From positions 81,638,501-81,702,500 of the forward strand of contig CM044877.1 of NCBI GenBank assembly GCA_024500155.1: a DNA stretch of 64,000 nt. The letters run 5' to 3'. Below are positions 36,001-49,000 of this stretch, in pieces. The first letter of the stretch is position 1. Each line of letters starts with the position of its first letter. Under the pieces are notes generated by a model. It saw nothing but the letters and a program-made list of their open reading frames with translations, made no database searches and was not told the origin of the DNA. The stretch is from Chenopodium formosanum. Taxonomy: Eukaryota; Streptophyta; Magnoliopsida; Caryophyllales; Amaranthaceae. Made by a program: the position numbers and the translations under genes.

Positions 36001-37530
36001 GAGATATAGAATTCTTGAGCCTTTGGAACCTCCTCTACTAGTCTCTCTCTCTCTCCCCCCCCCCCCCCCCCCCCCCCCTCTTTTTTTTTTCCCTCTCTTT
36101 CATTCTCCTTTCCCAAAAAGTGAAGGGTAGTCAAAGCAATTTTGTAGAGCATTAGAGCTGTATAAGAACTGAAATCTAATCATTCAAGAAGTCAAGAAAT
36201 CTCCTAATAAATATTAATACCTTTTTCCTACTGAAATCTGAGCACCGTATCTTAGAATGGCACATCATTACTGACCTAAATACTAACATCTTTTTATTCT
36301 TTGCCCATAGTTTCATTGAGTTTGAGCTAATATTTTGCTGTTCTGAAATTTTCTTGCCTTGGATTTTTTAAGTTTTGGCATTCAGGATGAATGGAACACT
36401 AAAGTGCTCCTTTTCTGTGTTATCTGTGAAACAGGAAAGTGGCTCTGATAAAATCAAATAAAGACACGAGATATGAACTCAATTCAATTGTCACTCATGA
36501 TGGAGAAAAATTTCCATGCTTAGCTTTACATGACTTGTCATCGTTCAAACAGAAATTTGGCTCAATTGCTTATGATGAGGTTAGAATTATCTTTTTTGTG
36601 CATTTGGGTTTATCACCGGGAAATCGCAACATAAAAGATTAGTTTCTCTGCAATATATTTGACTTTTCATTTACATGCTCACTGTAGAAGCTTAGGTAGC
36701 CGGTGATTAAGTGGGTTTGTAAATTTGTGCAGCATATGCTAACCCATTTTTGCATATGTTTTAATTTCCATGTTGACAATTCCTAACAAGTGTATCTGCA
36801 GCTAGATGTGATCGGTATTGATGAAGCACAATTTTTCGAGGATCTATACGACTTCTGCCAGAAAGCTGCCGACCATGATGGCAAGACCATTATAGTTGCC
36901 GGGCTAGATGGTGACTACTTGAGGTACTAATCTAATCATTTCCTCATCAATCCTATAGGGTATAGCATCTGGATCCTAGTGTATAACTTAGGAGTGACTG
37001 TGTAAGTTTTTCTTGATCCATTACTCTACAGTCTACTACACCCAGTTGCCTGTTTGATGTCATGTGCCCCTAATTTAATTTGCTATACAAGTATCAAGGC
37101 ATATGTTTTGGAAATAAATCTTAGTTTGTCTAAATCTTAAGTGCATCAAGAATAAAATTTTACTGCTTGATCTACTTTCTCTATCTGGAAATAAATCTTA
37201 GTGTATCCTAGAAAGCTGTCATCCCCTATGATTTAGATATGAAAATGGTACGTGGAAACTTGCCGCTGATGTCAGTTCTGTTGCAGGAGGAGCTTTGGTT
37301 CTGTGCTCAGTATAATACCACTGGCAGACTCAGTGACTAAGCTCACTGCTAGATGTGAGTTGTGTGGCAAACCTGCCTCTTTCACATTGAGGAAAACTGA
37401 TGAAAAACAGACTGAGCTGATTGGTGGAGCTGAAGTCTACATGCCTGTGTGCAGGCAGCATTTTGTTAGTGGGCAGGTCGTCATTGAAGCTGCAAGATCG
37501 TTTCTGCAACAAAAGGTTCAGTGTGGATAG
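33068..37530 (+). CDS. TK1: Thymidine kinase, organelle-targeted form
   Basis: Phosphorylates thymidine to dTMP in the nucleotide salvage pathway. Four exons: 33068-33402, 36435-36579, 36802-36923 and 37287-37530. They join to 846 nt, in frame to TAG (281 aa). The N-terminal extension of about 83 residues is rich in Ser, Arg and Pro, poor in acidic residues, and looks like a plastid or mitochondrial transit peptide. It includes a proline run from a CCG repeat near 33283-33303. The P-loop is GPMFAGKTT (90-98). The active-site motif DEAQFF is at 167-172, with E168 the expected catalytic base. Zinc ligands are C224-x2-C227 (CELC) and C256/H259 (CRQH). Met1, Met9 and Met54 could each start a targeted form. 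Intron 1 (3.0 kb) contains a complete PPR reading frame on the same strand. Confidence 0.94.
34383..35715 (+). CDS. PLS-class (E-type) pentatricopeptide repeat protein nested in thymidine kinase intron 1
   Basis: PPR proteins bind organellar RNA sequence-specifically; PLS-E members usually act in RNA editing or processing. The open frame runs from 34369 (after an upstream TGA at 34366) to TAA at 35713-35715. About 440 residues include PPR units such as SLISWNAMIAGYVQKSMEDV, VITWTALMSGYGHNGRTGEV and the YAAMVDLLGRAGRLEEAY step. An E-type tail follows: VWGSLLGACRLHGNVKL, then GVKKDPGYSRIEL. The sequence resembles Arabidopsis At4g16470 from memory. Conserved residues (LDKTLRDLCYSGRLMEAI) lie upstream of the first in-frame ATG (34498), so a 5' exon is probably spliced in. 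An acceptor at 34377-34382 (gtttcag) precedes position 34383. It is uncertain whether translation starts at 34498 or in an upstream exon. Confidence 0.85.
36036..36093 (+). repeat. Pyrimidine tract with poly(C) and poly(T)
   Basis: A tctctctctc run leads into about 22 consecutive C and then about 10 T. This lies in thymidine kinase intron 1, downstream of the nested PPR frame. Such tracts are prone to length error in assemblies. Confidence 0.8.
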
Positions 37531-38975
37531 TGAGGTTGTTAGGATTAGGATTTTAATTTATTTTTTCTAATTTAATTTCCATTTACTATGGAGGGGTTTT
37601 TAGGACCATATCTTAAATTAGATCGAGGGATGCCAAATTCTATCCCTTACCATGGTTTTGTAAAAAATGCTAGAGCTTCTCAAAGTTGCTTTTAAATCTG
37701 ATTCGATATCAAGAGGATTTTAGTTGTACCATCTTAAGTACATGTTCACAAAGTAGCGAATATCTTGTATTATTAAGAATTGCACCACGGTTTAATCTCG
37801 TTCTTCTTTTAGTATCTTGTTGAGTGATCTTTAACTACCACTGTTGATTCTATATTGTATCCATCCTGTCTAATTCAGTAATAACTTTCTTGTCACATTA
37901 CTTGTAGTTGAGCATAGTTGCTCTTAAACATATGTAATATGACTTTAATACACAATTAGGGTCTGTTCTCATTGACTGAACTCAGCTGAATTGAACTGAG
38001 CTGAATTGAACTGAACTAAATTGAAATGAATATTTTATAAGAGAAAGAAATTAGGAGCTGAACTGAACTGAATTTCAACGTATGAGAACAAGCCTTTACA
38101 TTCATATGCCATACAAGTAGTGGTTGAGAAGGAAATGCCCCATAAAAAAATCATAGATAAAGCATTGACAATACATCTCTTATAAATGATGTATTCTAAA
38201 GATTACGTATATATCACCACCTTAAGCGTTAGTTCTTTTTAGATCATATATTGTTGCACATAAATTAATTTTGTATTAAATATTTTTTTTCGATTTAGCT
38301 TTAACATTTTTTTTTCCACTAAAACTTAACTTTGCTTAATGCTCATACTTATTTATAAGTTGAGAAGTAATGCTTTTATTGGTTAAAGTTTTAAAATTGT
38401 ACCCTAGAATTGAATAAAATATCGTGTCTAAAATTAATTTCCGTCTATATCTTTGAAAGGAACATGAAAGTTAGATTTTTTTTTGTTTTAATCAACATTG
38501 TAACGTAGCTTACATTGTGATAGTGCGAGGTTTTAGAAAACCTACGAGAACAATTACTCATCAATACATCATATTATGTAGTAAACCTATATTTATTGGA
38601 GCATATTGTTTTAACTTGTAAAATTTGACAATAAAATTTCCAAATTTGTTTGTTTACTCCTTACTCGAATTACTAACCTACATATACTTACATGCATTTT
38701 GCGATTACTGCCTTTTTTTTTTCTTTCAAAAATTATAGGCCAAATTACCAAGAAAGGATAATAATCTCAAACGGTGTCGTTTAACTTGTTTAAGGAGCCT
38801 ATTTTCAATTGCGCTGTATCCTTCACTCCCATTCCCATGCTCTCTCTTCTTCCTTTGCTGCCTGGCGCTCAAACCGCCATATTTATTCCTTCAATTTATC
38901 TGCAAGGTACACTATTTTCTCTCTCCTAACTCCTTTCATTTTTTCTTCCAATTATCTGGGAAATTTTTAGTTGTT
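37531..38975. other. Intergenic region between thymidine kinase and the P-type PPR gene
   Basis: Contains the thymidine kinase 3' UTR, one Tourist-like MITE (listed separately) and the short promoter and 5' UTR of the PPR gene. The last 160 bp are C/T-rich. No other gene is visible. Confidence 0.55.
37959..38095. mobile_element. Tourist-like MITE, copy 2
   Basis: Same family as 10962-11083, flanked by TTA (37956-37958 and 38096-38098). It starts gggtctgttctcattgactg; the other end in reverse complement reads aggcttgttctcatac. Internal ctgaa/ttgaa pentamers and gaaattaggagctgaac are shared with copy 1. It is about 15 bp longer because of extra pentamer units. Confidence 0.8.
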
Positions 38976-41189
38976 ATGTTAAGAAGACCAAAGATTAGAG
39001 CTTATGTGACCCAAAAGCTCCAATCTTTGTCTAAAAATCCCAGTTTTTCATTTTGTTCATCTGGGTCTCCTTCAAATTCTTCTTCTTTTGATGATGATGA
39101 TAATATTAGTCGTAATAAATTAATTGTTAAGAACTTTAATCAAAATGGGCATTCTAATTCTGAGACTACTGATTGGGAGAAATTACTTAAACCCTATGAC
39201 ATTGAAGATCTTCAGAAATCACTCAATTTTCTTACACCAATTAGACTGTGTAAATTGATTGAGCTTCCTATTGATGTGCCCACTTCGATCGAGCTCTTCG
39301 AATGGGCCGGTACCCAGAAAGGGTATTCCCATTCATTTGATGTGTTTTATGCTTTGATTAGTAAACTTGGTGCTGTTTCTGAGTTTAAGGAGATAGATAG
39401 GTTATTGTTGCAGATGAAAGATGAGGGGATTGTTTTTAAAGAGTCCCTTTTTATGTTGATTATGAGGTGTTATGGAAAGGCTGGATTGCCTGGACAAGCC
39501 ACTAGGTTGTTGTTGGATATGAGGAATGATTATGGTTTCGAGCCGACCTTTAAGTCTTATAATGTTGTCTTGGAAATTTTGGTTGCTGGGAATTGTCACG
39601 AGGTTGCTCCCAATGTGTTTTATGATATGTTGAATAGGGGTCTTTCCCCAACTGCGTTTACCTTTGGTGTCGTGATGAAAGCTTTCTGTAAGGCTAATAA
39701 GGTGGACACTGCATGGTCGCTTCTTAGGGACATGACCAAGTATGGGTGTGTCCCCAATTCGGTCATCTATCAGACGCTTATTCATGCTTTGTCCAAGGTT
39801 AATCGCATAAATGATGCATTGACCCTTTTGGAAGAGATGATTTTGATGGGATGTATCCCTGATGTTGAAACATTTAATGATGTCATTCATGGTCTCTGTA
39901 AGGTTAGTCGTATTCATGAGGCAGCTAAGTTGGTTGATCGGATGCTTGCTCGAGGTTTCACCCCAAATGCAGTGACTTATGGGTTTTTGATGAATGGACT
40001 GTGCAGAGCTGGACAAGTCAGTGAAGCAAGGGCTCTATTAGGTAAAGTTCCTGAGCCTAATACTGTGCTGTTTAATACCTTGATAAACGGGTATGTAGTT
40101 ATTGGAAAACTTGATGAAGCCAAAGCTATTGTCCAAGAGAACATGGTGGGTTCTAGATGTGCACCAGATATATACACATATAACATACTTATCCGAGGCT
40201 TTTGCAAAGAGGGTTTTCTAGGGTCAGCTTCTGAACTTGTGGAAGAGATGGAACGTAAAGGATATGAGCTAAATGTCAATACGTACACTACATTAATTGA
40301 TGGTTTCTGTAAGAAAGGTAAACTCAAGGAAGCTAGTTTAGTCCGGGATCAAATGTCTGCCAAGGGGCTCAGCCTGAATACTGCAGGGTACAATAGCATT
40401 ATAAGTGCCTACTGCAGAGAGGAGAACGTACATGAGGCTTTCAGAACATATGCCAAAATGTCAGTAAATGGATGTAAACCTGACATATATACATTTAATT
40501 CTCTAATATATGGGCTATGCAAGGTTGATGAAATGGAAGAGGCTTTGAAGTTATACCAAGATATGTTACTGGAAGGAGTGATTGCCAATTCCATTACTTT
40601 CAACACATTAATCCATGCTTATTTGAGAAAAGGATCTACAGAAAACGCACTTAAGCTTGTACATGATATGTTATTTAGAGGGTTGCCTCTTGACGTAATC
40701 ACTTACAATGGCTTAATAAAGGCTCTGTGTCAGGGTGGGGCTGTGGAAAAAGCTTTAGAGTTATTTGAGGATATGATTCGAAAAGGAGTCAAGCTTAGCA
40801 TTATTACATGTAATATACTAATCAATGGCCTTTGTCGGACAGGAAAGGTACAAAATGCACTGGACTTTTTAAGAGAGGTGATTTATAGAGGCTTGACACC
40901 AGATATAGTAACTTATAATAGCTTGATCAATGGTTTGTGCAGAACAGAACGCATCCAAGAGGCTGTTAACCTCTATGAGCGGTTACAAGCTGAAGGAATT
41001 GCCCCTGATCCTATCACTTACAACACTTTGATTAACTGGCATTGTAAACTTGGCATGTCAAATGATGCCTTGATGCTTCTATATAGAGGCCTGGAGAATG
41101 GTTTTGTCCCCAATTCTATCACATGGTATATATTAATAAAAAATTTCGCTCGCATGGAATGGAGGGATGTGATTCTGGCTGTCTCTTGA
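38976..41189 (+). CDS. P-type pentatricopeptide repeat protein, MTL1-like
   Basis: Single-exon gene encoding 737 aa, typical of intronless plant PPR genes. The first 30 residues (MLRRPKIRAYVTQKLQSLSK, then Ser-rich) look like a mitochondrial presequence. An acidic and Asn-rich linker follows, then DWEKLLKPYDIEDL. From about residue 120 to the end it is an array of roughly 16 P-type repeats of 35 residues, with recurring patterns such as PNSVIYQTLIHALSKVNRIN, PDIYTFNSLIYGLCKVDEME and PDIVTYNSLINGLCRTERIQ. No E or DYW domain is present. By memory it is very similar to Arabidopsis At5g64320 (MTL1), needed for translation and splicing of mitochondrial nad7 mRNA; orthology is inferred. Start chosen at the first ATG, preceded by a short C/T-rich leader. 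Confidence 0.94.
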   Translation: MLRRPKIRAYVTQKLQSLSKNPSFSFCSSGSPSNSSSFDDDDNISRNKLIVKNFNQNGHSNSETTDWEKLLKPYDIEDLQKSLNFLTPIRLCKLIELPIDVPTSIELFEWAGTQKGYSHSFDVFYALISKLGAVSEFKEIDRLLLQMKDEGIVFKESLFMLIMRCYGKAGLPGQATRLLLDMRNDYGFEPTFKSYNVVLEILVAGNCHEVAPNVFYDMLNRGLSPTAFTFGVVMKAFCKANKVDTAWSLLRDMTKYGCVPNSVIYQTLIHALSKVNRINDALTLLEEMILMGCIPDVETFNDVIHGLCKVSRIHEAAKLVDRMLARGFTPNAVTYGFLMNGLCRAGQVSEARALLGKVPEPNTVLFNTLINGYVVIGKLDEAKAIVQENMVGSRCAPDIYTYNILIRGFCKEGFLGSASELVEEMERKGYELNVNTYTTLIDGFCKKGKLKEASLVRDQMSAKGLSLNTAGYNSIISAYCREENVHEAFRTYAKMSVNGCKPDIYTFNSLIYGLCKVDEMEEALKLYQDMLLEGVIANSITFNTLIHAYLRKGSTENALKLVHDMLFRGLPLDVITYNGLIKALCQGGAVEKALELFEDMIRKGVKLSIITCNILINGLCRTGKVQNALDFLREVIYRGLTPDIVTYNSLINGLCRTERIQEAVNLYERLQAEGIAPDPITYNTLINWHCKLGMSNDALMLLYRGLENGFVPNSITWYILIKNFARMEWRDVILAVS

Positions 41190-44100
41190 TCTAGGCTACA
41201 AGGAAGTTTCATATCTGTGCAAGTTTCTCCCATATGCTTGAGGATATTGCAAGGGAGCTATAACTTTTGTTCTTTTAATTGGCCGGGATCTTTGCTTGGT
41301 AATTTATCACCTTTCATCTGATTAATAGGGAAGAAGCAGCAATCGTACAAAATGTACAAAAGGAGTTTGAAACATGTTTTAATAGTTTGGCTGTGTAGAT
41401 TCGATGTTTAATTTTTTCACGGTGGTAATGCTGGTGCAATGTGCCCCTGGTCTACAAAGTTGCATTTGGACCATGATAGAGAGGGTACTATGAAATTGCT
41501 GCTGATTATTTCTGTGGGATTCCTATTTTCAATTGAGTTTTTATATTTTAATTCAACTCGTGGTCACGTGCATGGATTTGTGAAAGGACGCAAATTGAAC
41601 AAGATGTATCAAATTTGGAAGCTGATCTTATGAGGTTTTTGACTGTACGTCTTGTTATCAATATCTAAGACTTCATTTTTTTTTTCTCCTCTCTTTTGTT
41701 TGCTTTTATGTGTTTTTTTAAGCATACTTAATGCCCAAATAGTACCATTACTTGGCAAAGAGAAATAATGTGTTTGTTCCCACATTTCCATATTTTCTTA
41801 GTAGTTATAATGATATGCATTTTTTTTTCCCCGGGGAGGGGGTATGTATGCCTGTATGGGACAAGTATAAGTTGTTTGTTGACTGGTTTTATGAGTCTGA
41901 GCTTACACCGTTGCTATAAATATCATTTTAAAATCCCACAGAGTTAAGCTTATAATTTATGAATTAGTCTTTGACTCTGTCAATAACGATGCTATCAATT
42001 TGGCACATGTTTCTGTCCAGTCTAGGTTACATAGCTGCATGTTGTTAAAATTCACTCATATATTGGAGTAGGCTGGGGTTGGAAGAGTGTAACTGGTGAG
42101 AAAGTATGTCACCATGCTATAGTTAAGCCAATAAAATATGGTTTAGAAATTCTGTTGGACTTGTGTAGAGTCTGGGATGGTGAAATTAGGTTCTTTGTCC
42201 AAGTTGCATGCTCACATTCAAAGTACAATGTGAAATAGATAAATTATTGTACAAAAATTACTACATTGGGTACATATAATGTATTTTGCATTTTCAAAGT
42301 GATCTGAAATTGAGACCTGGCCCAGTAAGTCAGTATCATATGTAAGTTCTGCCTTTAAAGTTAAAACGATTAAGTCAATCTAGGAGTTTGCTGAATGTCT
42401 GAACTATTTTATTCTCCCTTGTGTATCTGTTGGATTAACATAGAACTTACCCTGCTGGACACATGGTGAAGGCTTGGTAAATTGTTGAAAAAAATGCCAC
42501 TTAGCAGACTAAATGAAAATGATAATGTTGTGTATGGTAGTATGTTTGAAGCATGATCGTGGCTTCTATGTGTGAATTTTCCATCCTTTTTTTCTTTCTT
42601 TCTTTCAGAACTGAGCTCGACTTGGCTGTTTCCTTTTCTCACTAAATACTGTTTACGTGAAAATATTATTTTTGAGTGAAACTCTAGAATAGAGAACTGA
42701 GTATACTAAATTGAACTGTGGGAAAAAACTTCTTAGGCAAATCAAACATGAGATTGCAAAAATTCAAAGAGGACTGTATATTGCAGTATCTGCTGTGAAG
42801 AAGTTTCTTCCTTACTTTTTCCTATGCTTATTTTTACTTTTTTTTTTTTGATGTTTTCTGACGCCTAAGAAAAAGTTTCAAGATAACTCTTTTTTTGATT
42901 TGTTACAAATTATACTCTCAAGTCAAAAACTCAAATATGATTGCAGCAGAATCACAGCTTTAAAATTTATGAAAGACGAGTTTCTCTTAGGTCATATCCT
43001 AGTTATGTTAAATTTTATGATAAAGAAGCTTTGCAAGGTTTGCCTTCTCATTATTGCACTGCTATTTATTGACATTAGTTTCTGCTGCTTGTTTCAGGGA
43101 GACAAGGGAGTACATTGGAGAAGGTTTGGTTCTTGATGTCATCAAACTATCAAAGAGATATTCATGAAGAAGGTTGTTTATATGAATGTTAGTTTATAAT
43201 AAAATGCAAAGTCACTGAAATTTATTCTAGTTAAATGTTTGATCACGATGAATGGAAAATCAAAATAGTGGGCACACTGAAACTTTCTCAAATTGGAATT
43301 TATGTCTTCTGCCACCTAAGGCCCTGGTTTCAATCTAGGTTGCATTTATGACAATCTCACACTCCCTTGATCTCAAATTAGTCATGTGTTCATAAATTTT
43401 GTGTTTATTTACACCTTAGTGTTGTTTGTCTGACCTTTGCAAAGTGGACAAAAATGCAGGTCATCAGGGGGAAAAATAATCAGTACGCTTATGAACAGGC
43501 ACTCAACAAACTACGCCATTGTTGTGAAGTGTCTCTGACTCTCTGTGTTTATTGTGAGTAGTAATAAATTAACCGAGATTTAAGTATGCTTGGTATCTAG
43601 GATTTGCTGAGCTGTCAGTTTAAAGCTTTCTCCCTTGTAAAGCTGAATTCATGGCTTTTAGAGAAGGGTTCAACCGTTCAAGATTATCAGAGAAAATGGA
43701 GGGATGCTGCTTTCTTGAAGATAAATCCGGGTGTGAATGTTACTTGAGCCTGAGGGTTAATGCAAGAGTTTATGCAGCTGGAACCAGAAAATTGCTTTAA
43801 TGAACTGATTCTGCGGTAAAAATTAGACATTTTGACCTGCTTGCTAAGACTAGTATGTTTAACAGGTATGAAACTTGCCTATTGAATATATAATCATGTT
43901 TGGTTTGCAGGTTAATTGAATTGTGCTATTTGATTGTTATCCGCAAATGCAAAGAAGATGATCAAAGAGGATTGGGTAAATGGATTCTTCGACATACATT
44001 CACCCATAGAGCATAAAGGCTCTTTCAAACAGTGGAATATGCAACAACTGAAATCAAACCTATATCTGAAATGATCAAGGAGTTGAAGTTTTTCGGACAA

Positions 44101-45352
44101 GAAAGCCTATACCTTTCTCGTGTATTCTTTTGCGTAATGTATACTTCAAACATTTTACTCCAGCATTTTATTAATGTTTAGAGTTATAATTACAGTTGGC
44201 AATAATTTTGCTTTTGATTTTCATATGGCCAAAATATGCAAGCTCTTGAGTGGTAGTGAACTTGCAGAAATTTTGGTTGTTGAATTATGGTTACTTGTTA
44301 CTGATGACAATATAAGAATAAGAATTTACTTCAATTGTGAGTTGTCGTGTCCATCTCATAAAGTGCTTAATGGTGAAAGATGGGCTTTCCTTTTCTTCTT
44401 CCATTTGGTTTTTGTATTTGTTGGGTGAAATTGTGAAACTCATATTCAGTTTATTGAAATTCTCTCACAAGTAAAAAATCTTTTCTTTTTCGTAGTATAA
44501 TCTCTAAAATGCACGAAATTTATGTGCATATGAGAAAACGCTTGTTAAGAATAACATACGTGTGAGGTTTTACTAGTGGATAAAAAAGAGGAGGATGATT
44601 AATTGATTAACATGTGTTTAAATTGATGTAGAAAAATTACAATGATGGGAAGAATATTTCCAATTACTTTAGGCTTAGAAAAGAGATTCTCATTAAAGTT
44701 GTGGTTGATGGAATCTTAACCTATTTATATGGTGGATGAACTTATTGATGAAATTCACTCATTAAGAACAAGGCTGGGAAATTTTGGGTAAGTGTATTTC
44801 TCTCATAATAACCTAGCAACTCCTTCCATCACAAATTTAGTTGAATTGACATCCCATAATAAACTTAATCTAGATGAACAAGTTCATTCGCTTCTCTTTT
44901 ATGACTATCTAAGTGTGTAATTCAATATTCATGTCTTACAAGCTCCCCCTCTCATCAATTTTCCAAACTCAACTTTGATGGATCAACCAATTCTTCCTCT
45001 ATTGCAACAAGATTACAAGAGTTGTAGTTCGTAATGCTTTTAAGATTGAAGTCATCATGGCTAAAGCCTTCCAAATGGATCATACTTCCCTTCTTATTAC
45101 CAAAGCATGAGCTTAAGAAAAGATCATATCTTTTTAAGAAAAGTTGACAACCAACTCATAATTCAAATCTTACTAAATTTTTATTAAAAATTTACAAATT
45201 TCTTACAATTATTAACCTTGATCCACAATTGACTGGATTATTAAAATAAGTTATATCATGAGGTACAATTATACAAAGTATAAAACTACAAACATGAATT
45301 GACATGAATCACCCACATAATTTCCGACTTTAACTTCCTTATCTTAATACTC

Positions 45353-45392
<40 letters not shown>

Positions 45393-46048
45393 TTTATTTA
45401 TGAGTATACCCTTCAAATATAGGTATTGTACTCAAATACAACTTTCCAAAAATTAGTTTTTTTTATAATTTTTTTTTTTAAAAAAAAACAGTAGAAGCTT
45501 AAAATTTCACTTTAGTATATGAGAGAAAACTAACAAGCAGACTCTCCGCAAAACACCCAACAAATTCTTTCTCCTCTCTCGTCTCAGGTATACTTCCATC
45601 TTCTTCTTCTTCTCCCCCTTTTTTTTTTTATCGCTGTATTTTCATGGTTTTTTTCGCCAATTTCCTTTTCGTAAACCCTAATTACCCTTCCCCTTTTTCT
45701 CTCTCCTCACTTTTTTCACTCTCTTGTATTTTTCACTTTTAAACTGCATTGCATTTTTTGTTTTACTAACCCTAATTTCACTTACTTTTTTTGTATCTTG
45801 ATTTTTAATTGATTGTTCTTTCTCTTCTTGTATTATCAATCGGGATATTGTGGGGTTTGATGATTTCTTTGTTATAGAGCTGTATTTGATGAATTTTGTG
45901 ATTTTTTTTTTGTTTATTGGTAAATTAAATTATTTGATTTTTGTATTCTGTGTATTAATTGAATTGGGTTTGATTTGATGATCTACATGAAGAAAGAAGC
46001 AAAAAGAAGTAAACTTTAAATTATTCTGGTGAAGGTTTGAGGGTCTAT
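41190..46048. other. Long 3' region of the PPR gene and 5' region of eIF4G
   Basis: No protein-coding gene is supported. The first part is moderately GC-balanced, with plausible splice-like signals (for example ttgtttcag at 43091-43099). It may hold a spliced 3' UTR or noncoding transcripts. A T run of about 38 lies at 45354-45390. From about 45520 the sequence is the eIF4G 5' UTR, with a likely 5' UTR intron starting at the donor tctcag/gtatac near 45588. Confidence 0.45.
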
Positions 46049-49000
46049 ATGTCCCTCAATCAATCAAGGTTTGACAAGAACGAGTCACAGTTTAGAAAAC
46101 CAGGCGGTGGACGATCTGGTAGAGGCTCTGGTGGTCAGCAAAGGAATTTTCCTGGCGGTCGTGGAAGAGGTGGCGGAAGCGGCCCCACTACCACCACCGC
46201 CCCTCCGGGTTCGAACACTCAGAGGTATAATATTGCTGTTTTGAATTAGGTTTGTTTAGAGTGTTGGGTTTATTGTGTTTTTGTTAGGGTATTTTATTAC
46301 TTTTGGTTACACTTGTGAGGAGCTGATGAATTGATTAGGATTTGGTGATGGTGATTGTCATAGAATAGTAATCAAGACAACATACATGAGAAGGTGTGAG
46401 GTTAAAACAAAAAAGAGAGTGATTTTGGAAAGGGGTTGGAGAATAGTTGATGATTGAGTTTTTACTTAATTTGTGAGAATTGATTGATTGAAAATCTTCT
46501 TGAATGGTGTTTTTATCATGTATGTTATTATTTTTTGTGACACTTGTGAAAAACCCATGTATTGATTAGGATTTGGGTTCATCATAGCATAGTTAGGCTT
46601 ACGTGAGAGAATATCAAGCTAAAAGAATTTTTTTTTTTTTTAAAAAAAAAAGAGATATAGAGATATTTAGATGGAATGGAGATATATTGATGAGTGGATT
46701 TTCTTTTGTTTTTGGTAATTAAAGGATTGATAGCCATGTTAAATGGGTTTTGTTATTCATTGGAAATGCCACTAATTTTAGCTTTTTGATTTTGTCTTGT
46801 GAGTAACTATGGGTTGATTAGAATTTTTTATTTTTGACTGCACAATAAATAAATGTATATGAGAATTTTTAAAGAATAAGGAAAATGATTGTGTTGAGGG
46901 AATGGGATGAAATGATAATTTGTTTCTCACTAATTTGCGAGAACTGATTTATTGAAGGGGTGTTATGGTACTGAATTTTGTTTTTTCCTTCGATTGTGAT
47001 CAGTTACAAGAAGGTTAACCATGCTCAAGGTGGACAATCAAGAGGAAATTCTGGACCTGTGAGTCCTCCTGATTTTAATGCTGCTACCAGTTCACGTTAT
47101 GCAGAAAATGGTGGCCATGTACAATCCACATTACAAGGTGGGTTTATTTTCTTTGAGTGGTTGGGGAAGAGAGAGGGGGTGGGGGGGGGGGTCAAATTTC
47201 TTTCAGCAATTTGTTTGGTTTTAATAATTGTTATTCTTTTATTCTGGGTAATATGGCTGTTTGTAAGATTAGTCCCTTGCTGTTTTCCTTGCTCGTGATT
47301 GTAAGATACCCATATTTATCGCTGTAATACAATAGAGAACTAATTATTTGGGAAGCCCTCTGCTTGTTTTCTGAAAGTTGATGTAATCATCGAGGTATAT
47401 AGTGTAGTGGAATGATTACGTTTCTCTTGGTGCTTCAGCAGTGTCTAACACACCATCTCCAGCTGGCATCCCTAAGCCAAATGATGCATCATCTCATAAG
47501 ACTAGTCGACCTATTCCAAAGGCTCCATCTTCACAATCATCCTCCATGAGCTCTGAAACTACCTTACCTTCTACACCTTCAAAGGGTATTTTGGCTTTTG
47601 CTTTGTTTTTATCTGACCTGATTCTTTGATTTATGTTCTAAGAAATAATGCTTGACCTTTTTTTTTTTAATAAAAAAACTTCATTAGGGGATGGAGCTAA
47701 GGGCTTTCCTCTGCAATTTGGATCCATAAGTCCAGGTTTCATGAATGGAATGCAGGTTTGTCAGTTATATTGTCTCAATAGCTGCATCTTTGTTATCATG
47801 GTTTGCATGTATTGGAACTTTTTCGGTATGTATACTCACTGCTGTGCTTGATGTTTTCTTTCCAGGTACCAGCTCGAACAAGCTCAGCTCCACCTAATTT
47901 GGATGAGCAAAAGCGTGATCAGGTTTGCTGCCTTCTTTTAATCCACTTGTTCATTTCGAACATTATCATTAAATTAGTTGCTTCACAGATGTTTATGCTG
48001 TTCCATCTTGAAACTCAGAAGATGTTCCCCAGTTTGTCTTGTATGGTTCAGTTAAAAGCTCAGCTAATTAATAGTATGTGGTGAATCTGATTTATAAGTT
48101 AATTTTATTTGATGGATTAATGTTTTAGTCCAAGATTAATTGACATGATGATAGGTTAGTTTGAGCCAACAATGTGACAGTTGAATCCAAATGGGGATAG
48201 TATCATAATCGTTTTGGTTTGATCTGGTTTTTACTTCAAAATCTTATTAGTAAAACTTACATCGGGTTGGCTTCTACTCTTAGTTGATCCTATTATTATT
48301 TTGGAATAAAGCACTTTGGTACATGGAATAGATAGAAAGAGATAATTCTCTACCCAGTTTTGTTAGAGTAGTCTAAAAGCGTACCAATGTACCATGAACC
48401 ATTCGTTAATACTGTGTTGTAGCTCACTACAAAGACAGATTCTTTCAGACATATTCCTCTATAAAGTGATTTACAGAGGTTTCATTTTGTGTAAAGGCTT
48501 GGTTGTTTTGTACAAATGTCATTTTGCTTCCTTTTCCTATTGTGCTGTGCACCTGTATTTATTGATTACTACTTGTGGACTTTGTTGCAGGCCCGTCGTG
48601 AAGCTTCAAGAGCTGTGCCAGCAATTCCATTACCGTCAGCTCCTAAACAGGAGCTGCCAAAAAAGAATGTTTCTACGAATGAGAATCCTGTTGCTCAAGA
48701 AAGTAAAAGTAAGGGCAAAAGAGATGTCCATGTGGCATCTGCATCTCCATCACCAGCACACAAACCTTCTGTTCTTCCTGCAGCAGGTATATCTGTAGCA
48801 TCACCGTTTCACCAGCAAACCATTTCCATGCAGTTTGGAGGACCTAATCCACAAATTCAATCCCAAGGTATGCCTACAAGTTCGCTTCAGATGCCAATTC
48901 AGATGCCGTTACAGATGGCAAATCCCTCCCAAGTTCCTCCGCAAGTCTATGTGCCTGGTCTCCAACATCCACTAATGCAAACTCAGGGAATCATGCATCA

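Noticed and set aside
39402..40327. Minus-strand frames of 116-204 codons across the P-type PPR gene
   Set aside because: Antisense shadows of a long repetitive coding exon.
44580..45130. Possible LTR retrotransposon fragment upstream of eIF4G
   Set aside because: Some words looked LTR-like, but no paired repeat, primer-binding site, polypurine tract or coding remnant was found.
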